Positions 34,224 to 37,953 of a stretch of 37,953 nt of DNA are shown here, in pieces. The stretch comes from Bacteroidota bacterium. GTDB taxonomy: Bacteria > Bacteroidota > Bacteroidia > Flavobacteriales > Weeksellaceae. The notes under the pieces were generated by a model, which saw only the letters and a program-made list of their open reading frames with translations, had not been told where the DNA came from and ran no database searches. The stretch is taken from the NCBI GenBank assembly GCA_023411265.1, contig JAEYOX010000119.1, forward strand, positions 1 to 37,953, written 5' to 3'. Within the stretch, counting starts at the first letter, position 1. The number at the start of each line of letters is the position of its first letter. The position numbers and the translations under genes are program-made.

Positions 34224-35228
34224 TTATGGCGCTTGAATTTTTCCCAGAATTTTATCAACGATATCTTCAGGAGAAATTTCTTCAGCTTCGGCTTCAAAGC
34301 TTAAACCAATACGATGGCGGAGCACATCTTTAGCAATTTCTTTTACATCTTCAGGAATAACGAAAGCTCTGTTTCTCAGAAATGCCAATGCTCGGGAAGC
34401 AATAGCCAGATTGATAGAAGCCCGCGGCGAAGCACCGAATGCGATGTAATTGGTCAGTTCTGGGAGTCCGTATTTTTCTGGATAACGGGTTGCGAAAACC
34501 ATATCCAGAATATATTTTTCTATTTTTTCGTCTAAGTATATTTGATTAATCAAGGATTTGGCTTCTGTAATATGACCCAAGCTGATGACCGGAATAACCT
34601 GGGGGTAATGTCCTGAAGAAACCATTCTCATCACTTTTCTTTCATCCTCAAATTCAGGATAATTGATTTTACATTTCAGCATGAATCGGTCACTTTGCGC
34701 CTCGGGCAATTGATAAGTTCCTTCCTGATCGATCGGATTTTGTGTGGCCAAAACCAGGAATGGATTCGGGAGTGGCATGGTTTCGTCGCCTATAGTAACC
34801 TGTTTTTCCTGCATCGCTTCCAGCAGTGCCGACTGAACCTTGGAAGGAGCCCTGTTGATCTCATCCGCCAAAACAAAGTTAGCAAAAATAGGCCCCTTTT
34901 TTATGGAAAAATCATTGTCTTTAATATTATAAATCTGAGTTCCGATCACATCTGCAGGGAGAAGATCTGGCGTAAACTGAATCCGCGAAAACTCACCGTG
35001 GACGGCTTCTGCTAAAGATTTTATAGCTAAAGTTTTTGCCAATCCGGGAACTCCTTCCAAAAGAACATGACCATTTCCGAGCAAACCAATCAGCAATCGG
35101 TCGACCATATATTCCTGACCAATAATGGCTTTGTTGATTTCTTTTTTTAAAAATGAAAAAGATAAATTGAGTTCTTTTACTTTTTCGGTTAATTTTCGGA
35201 TATCTTCAGCCTGATGTAATTCTGACAT
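34224..35228 (-). CDS. moxR: MoxR family AAA+ ATPase
   Basis: A 334-residue ATPase. Walker A is the MoxR variant GVPGLAKT (59-66), Walker B ends in LADE (120-123), sensor and arginine-finger regions follow (ATQNP; SDRFMLK), and the C-terminal lid ends near RIGLSFEAEAEEI. MoxR proteins are thought to act as chaperone-like remodellers of partner VWA proteins. It is the first gene of the minus-strand locus reaching batD, preceded by 392 bp of intergenic DNA carrying the shared motif (35295-35320). Confidence 0.93.
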   Translation of the reverse strand: MSELHQAEDIRKLTEKVKELNLSFSFLKKEINKAIIGQEYMVDRLLIGLLGNGHVLLEGVPGLAKTLAIKSLAEAVHGEFSRIQFTPDLLPADVIGTQIYNIKDNDFSIKKGPIFANFVLADEINRAPSKVQSALLEAMQEKQVTIGDETMPLPNPFLVLATQNPIDQEGTYQLPEAQSDRFMLKCKINYPEFEDERKVMRMVSSGHYPQVIPVISLGHITEAKSLINQIYLDEKIEKYILDMVFATRYPEKYGLPELTNYIAFGASPRASINLAIASRALAFLRNRAFVIPEDVKEIAKDVLRHRIGLSFEAEAEEISPEDIVDKILGKIQAP

Positions 35229-35294
35229 AATTTTTTTTCGTTATGGAGCGTAAATTTGCGATAAATCCACACAATGACAAAACATAATCGGTGC

Positions 35295-35320
35295 CAATAC
35301 AGCGTTAAACTATGTTAAAG
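35295..35320 (-). promoter_or_regulatory. Shared motif upstream of moxR
   Basis: On the plus strand it reads CAATACAGCGTTAAAC then TATGTTAAAG, 67 bp upstream of the moxR ATG. It is near-identical to 30321-30347 before batC. Confidence 0.45.
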
Positions 35321-35373
35321 CACTTTATGTTATGAGTTGGATTTATCATTGATGTTTTAAATTAAAAAATCGG

Positions 35374-35397
35374 TTTTCCACATTTTTCTGTGGATAA
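35374..35397. other. Pair of inverted DnaA-box-like sequences
   Basis: TTTTCCACA (35374-35382) and TGTGGATAA (35389-35397), the latter the exact complement of TTATCCACA, face each other with 6 bp between. A third, weaker AAATCCACA is at 35264-35272. They lie in an AT-rich gap. The same bases form a TCCACA/TGTGGA hairpin, but no T tract follows. Confidence 0.4.
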
Positions 35398-35444
35398 CAT
35401 GTGAATTGTAACATTTGGTTCATCTTTTGTAAAACATTTTTGTG

Positions 35445-35452
35445 TACATTTG
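35445..35452 (+). promoter_or_regulatory. -7 box TACATTTG of the short plus-strand unit
   Basis: A perfect TAnnTTTG match, with TTG (35427-35429) 15 bp upstream, which is shorter than usual spacing. The start site would be near 35459, 8 bp before the short frame. Confidence 0.45.
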
Positions 35453-35466
35453 AAATGATTTCCATC

Positions 35467-35523
35467 ATGAAAAAAGCCTTTTTATACCTGATACACAAAA
35501 ATTTAAACTTAAATAAAATTTGA
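35467..35523 (+). CDS. 18-residue peptide gene candidate
   Basis: The frame encodes MKKAFLYLIHKNLNLNKI, which has a basic and hydrophobic start and an Asn/Leu-rich end. A perfect -7 box lies 14 bp upstream and a hairpin with a T run begins just after the stop. No plus-strand gene follows before the window's glycosyltransferase, so it is not an obvious leader peptide. It may be a real small protein or just the body of a small RNA. Confidence 0.35.
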   Translation: MKKAFLYLIHKNLNLNKI

Positions 35524-35525
35524 GG

Positions 35526-35549
35526 GAAGCACCGTCGGCTTCTCTTTTT
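35526..35549 (+). terminator. Terminator of the short plus-strand unit
   Basis: GAAGC (35526-35530) pairs with GCTTC (35538-35542) around a 7-nt loop, followed by a T-rich tail (35543-35549). Confidence 0.55.
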
Positions 35550-35590
35550 GTTGTTGTCTAACCAAAAAATGAGATGTTTTTATCTACTGT

Positions 35591-35619
35591 AACCTGCTTC
35601 TAAAGAGCGGGTTCTTTTT
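35591..35619 (+). terminator. Second hairpin with T run
   Basis: AACCTGCT (35591-35598) pairs with AGCGGGTT (35606-35613) with one G-U pair, followed by a T run to 35619. It is read most easily as a second plus-strand terminator. It also sits directly after the minus-strand tRNA-Arg, where it may aid 3'-end formation. Confidence 0.55.
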
Positions 35620-35620
35620 G

Positions 35621-35692
35621 TAGCTCCACCAGGAATCGAACCTGGATCTAAAGTTTAGGAAACTTCTATTCTATCCGTTGAACTATGGAGCC
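35621..35692 (-). tRNA. tRNA-Arg (CCT)
   Basis: A 72-nt cloverleaf. Acceptor GGCTCCA pairs with TGGAGCT, with a G1-U72 wobble. The anticodon loop TTCCTAA gives anticodon CCT (codon AGG), the T arm is CCAGG-TTCGATT-CCTGG, and the discriminator is A73. CCA is not fully encoded. Confidence 0.93.
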
Positions 35693-35761
35693 AATGATCA
35701 GATACTTTCAAAAGCATTGGTCATGAAGATGGATACGGGAAATAATTGGCAACGGCTTCTG

Positions 35762-36784
35762 TTAACGACCATTTTTCACATCAACAACAATCCGTTCGTC
35801 GCGGTTGGCAAGTTCCCACGCAGTTGCGAAAACAAGCTGCGTCCTTTTCTTCAATAATTCGTAATCAATTTTATCCGGCGTATCGGTCGGGCGATGGTAA
35901 TCTTCGTGAATGCCATCAAAATAAAACGCTGCCGGAACGTTATTTTTCGCAAAGTTATAATGATCAGACCGATAATACAACATTTCAGGATCCTGCGGAT
36001 CGTCATACTTATAATTTAGTTCCAGATTGACCGTGGCAGCATTGGACATTTCATTTATTTTCTTCAGCGAAGTAGAAAGTCGGTCTGAACCGATAACATA
36101 CACATAATTTTTGCCTTCGTTATCCGGATCACTTCTTCCGATCATATCAATATTAAGATTGGCTACTGTATTTTCTAAAGGAAAAACAGGATTTTCCACA
36201 TAGTATTTCGAACCTATCAGGCCTATTTCCTCTGCCGTCACATGGAGAAAAAGAATGGATCTTTTAGGAGCTTTCCCTGTCTTTTTGGCCAACTGAAAAG
36301 CCTCTGCAATCTCCATTAAAGCTGCGGTTCCGCTTGCGTCGTCATCAGCTCCGTTGAAAATTTCGCCGGCTTTATTTTTCCCCACATGATCATAATGAGC
36401 GGAAAGTACAATAATCTCGTGCGGTTTTTCAGTTCCTTCAATAAAAGCAAGAATATTTTCGCTTTCAGGATAGGCTTTCCCGCGCCGGTTTCCGATATAT
36501 TCCTGAGGAACGATCTGATAAAAACTGTTCATTGTTTTGGGATGCGAAACGCCCATTTTCCGGTATTCTTCCATCATATATTTTCCAGCTTTTTTTTGCC
36601 CGTCGGAACCTGTTTCTCTACCTTCCATTTCGTCTGAAGCAATGATGTAGAGATGTTTTTTTAAATCCGTAGAGCTGATACTTTCCAAAGATTTTTTAAA
36701 AAGCTTGCCCTCATGAGTCAAGTTGATGGTAGTACAGGAGGACACGGCGAGTGCCGCTACCACAGAAATAAAAAAAGATTTCAT
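35762..36784 (-). CDS. M28 family zinc aminopeptidase, lipoprotein
   Basis: A 340-residue peptidase of family M28. A type II signal peptide ends at C17 (AVSSC), so it is probably lipid-anchored at the envelope. Metal ligands and catalytic residues are visible as SAHYDH (128-133), GADDDASG (146-152), AEE (184-186), the NIDMIG Asp (D213) and YYRSDHYNF near residue 270. The set looks complete, so it should be active. It is likely a peptide-scavenging aminopeptidase. It is a single gene, with nothing else recognisable between it and tRNA-Arg. Confidence 0.92.
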   Translation of the reverse strand: MKSFFISVVAALAVSSCTTINLTHEGKLFKKSLESISSTDLKKHLYIIASDEMEGRETGSDGQKKAGKYMMEEYRKMGVSHPKTMNSFYQIVPQEYIGNRRGKAYPESENILAFIEGTEKPHEIIVLSAHYDHVGKNKAGEIFNGADDDASGTAALMEIAEAFQLAKKTGKAPKRSILFLHVTAEEIGLIGSKYYVENPVFPLENTVANLNIDMIGRSDPDNEGKNYVYVIGSDRLSTSLKKINEMSNAATVNLELNYKYDDPQDPEMLYYRSDHYNFAKNNVPAAFYFDGIHEDYHRPTDTPDKIDYELLKKRTQLVFATAWELANRDERIVVDVKNGR

Positions 36785-37240
36785 GATTTCAAATTTGTCT
36801 AAAGATAAAAATTTATTTTAATTCCGGCATTTTGTCGAACGAACTTTGCGCTGGACACCATTCTATTAATCTGCGGCATACTTAGAATTCAGGATTTACC
36901 TTTAAAAAATGGTCCGCGAAATGGCACGGACAACTCAAGAAAACCGCACTTTAATAAATAGTTTTGATATTAACGAAAGGATGTCAACGGATAAAGTAAA
37001 ACAGTCTAAAACAAATCTCAGCATTTTAGTTTATTTGAAAAAATAACTGAATTTTTTAATGCTTACTATTACTATTTCGAACAAGCGTTACATTTTAATC
37101 AGATATATTTGTAATTTTTTAACTTTTGTATATAACGGTATCAAGTTTGCTAATGGTTAGCAGGATTCTATGTGCATTGCATAAAAGATTCAGGAGTGCC
37201 CTGATTCTCCGTTTACAACTAAACATTAAATATCAATATT
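36785..37240. other. Intergenic region between peptidase and glycosyltransferase genes
   Basis: Contains no convincing gene. It holds a TATCTTTA near-match -7 box for the peptidase (minus strand, about 36798-36812), the plus-strand -7 box at 37104-37111 and a leader hairpin at 37186-37208. Confidence 0.6.
37104..37111 (+). promoter_or_regulatory. -7 box TATATTTG before glycosyltransferase gene
   Basis: A perfect TAnnTTTG match. A start near 37118 would give a leader of about 120 nt, containing the hairpin at 37186-37208 (AGATTCAGG against CCTGATTCT with one mismatch and loop AGTGC). Confidence 0.45.
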
Positions 37241-37953
37241 ATGGAAAGTACTGTACAACCCTATTCCGGGGAGGACTACGACATGATTGTTTTCTGTCAC
37301 CTCCGCTGGGATTTTGTCTATCAAAGACCCCAACACCTTATCTCCAGACTCTCAAAAAATCACAAAATTCTGGTAGTGGAGGAACCTGTTCCTACCCAAC
37401 TTAACGGAAAAGGGCCATTTGAGATCAGAGCTATTCACGCTAACCTTCATGTTTGTCAACCGCCTGTGAATCATATTGAAGATATCGGGCCTTATCTCCG
37501 CAAAAGGCTTAGCTCAAAATCTTTTGAAATAGCCTGGTTCTATTCGCCGGCCTTCGTTTCTGTTTTGGAACATCTTGATTTTGAAACTATTGTTTATGAC
37601 TGTATGGATGAGCTGTCCTTATTCCGGGGTGCTCCGAAAAAATTAATAGAACAGGAAAACCAACTGTTACAGGCGGCTGATGCAGTGTTTACAGGAGGAA
37701 AATCGCTGTATGAATCGAAATCCCAAAAGCACCATAATGTATTTTGCTTCCCGAGTTCTGTAGATATGGATCATTTCTCCAAAACAGATGTAGAAAAACC
37801 TAAAGACATGCGCCATATCCCAACTCCAATTGTGGGATATTATGGCGTTATTGACGAGCGAATTGATTTAGATCTTCTTCAGAAAACTGCGAAAATGACT
37901 CCTGATGTATCTTTCGTTATGGTAGGACCGCTTTGCAAAATCAGCGACGCAGA
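37241..37953 (+). CDS. Glycosyltransferase, N-terminal part (runs off the window)
   Basis: The frame is open from the ATG at 37241 to the last base, giving 237 residues with no stop. The N-terminal part reads FCHLRWDFVYQRPQHLISRLSKNHKILVVEEP, typical of GT4/GT1-like glycosyltransferases of capsule and exopolysaccharide clusters, sometimes fused to UDP-galactopyranose mutase. YDCMDELSLFRGAP (about 125-140), GGKSLYES, FPSSVDMDHF and the VGYYGVIDERIDLDLL linker into the second Rossmann domain are also seen. The C-terminal donor-binding domain lies beyond the window. The substrate is unknown; a polysaccharide cluster probably continues to the right. Confidence 0.85.
   Translation, partial: MESTVQPYSGEDYDMIVFCHLRWDFVYQRPQHLISRLSKNHKILVVEEPVPTQLNGKGPFEIRAIHANLHVCQPPVNHIEDIGPYLRKRLSSKSFEIAWFYSPAFVSVLEHLDFETIVYDCMDELSLFRGAPKKLIEQENQLLQAADAVFTGGKSLYESKSQKHHNVFCFPSSVDMDHFSKTDVEKPKDMRHIPTPIVGYYGVIDERIDLDLLQKTAKMTPDVSFVMVGPLCKISDA

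Noticed and set aside
37126..37404. A 92-codon plus-strand frame overlapping the glycosyltransferase start
   Set aside because: Out of frame with the conserved glycosyltransferase reading, which has clear family motifs.

Overview
The window is chromosomal DNA of a Bacteroidota member, most likely class Flavobacteriia and close to the Chryseobacterium group (Weeksellaceae-like). The evidence is AT-rich DNA, the Bacteroidota -7 box TAnnTTTG (often with an upstream TTG) before many genes, weak Shine-Dalgarno sequences, and typical families: DUF6266, a MoxR/Bat operon, PadR next to a PspC-domain protein, and type I glutaminyl cyclase. I identified these by reading; no search was run.

Layout. Positions 1-947 hold no convincing gene but carry nested inverted repeats, simple repeats and a 31-bp direct repeat. 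They are followed by a DUF6266 gene, a two-gene ABC exporter (1762-4033) and a DUF493 protein with a structured leader. Positions 4487-8788 are a minus-strand run: ArsC, deoxynucleoside kinase, a secreted protein, glutaminyl cyclase lipoprotein, an SRPBCC protein and a PepE-like peptidase. Next come a transaldolase (plus), a methyltransferase and initiator tRNA-Met (minus), and the yciO-yaaA-prmC operon (plus). Positions 12916-18172 hold parE, parC and a rhomboid protease (minus), then AIM24 and TraB/GumN proteins. The PadR/PspC pair starts at 20450.

Positions 22500-25977 are the most unusual part. A very small gene for a 20-residue amphipathic peptide has its own promoter and terminator. It is followed by a PlsC-like acyltransferase, a hotdog thioesterase, a possible short noncoding transcript under an ECF-type promoter, an ECF sigma factor with a hydrophobic C-terminal extension, and an outer-membrane barrel protein. 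The isochorismate synthase gene after these is broken by one in-frame TAA.

Positions 27847-35228 (minus) form a complete moxR-DUF58-DUF4381-like-batA-batB-batC-batD locus. A shared motif of about 26 bp precedes moxR and batC, suggesting two co-regulated promoters. Beyond it lie a possible origin-like pair of DnaA boxes, a second very small gene with its own terminator, tRNA-Arg(CCT), an M28 peptidase lipoprotein, and a glycosyltransferase that runs off the right end.

Most genes are housekeeping or common flavobacterial families. The main novelty candidates are the compact short-transcript units (22521-22691, 23834-23984, 35445-35549), the membrane-linked sigma factor, and the shared moxR/batC motif.
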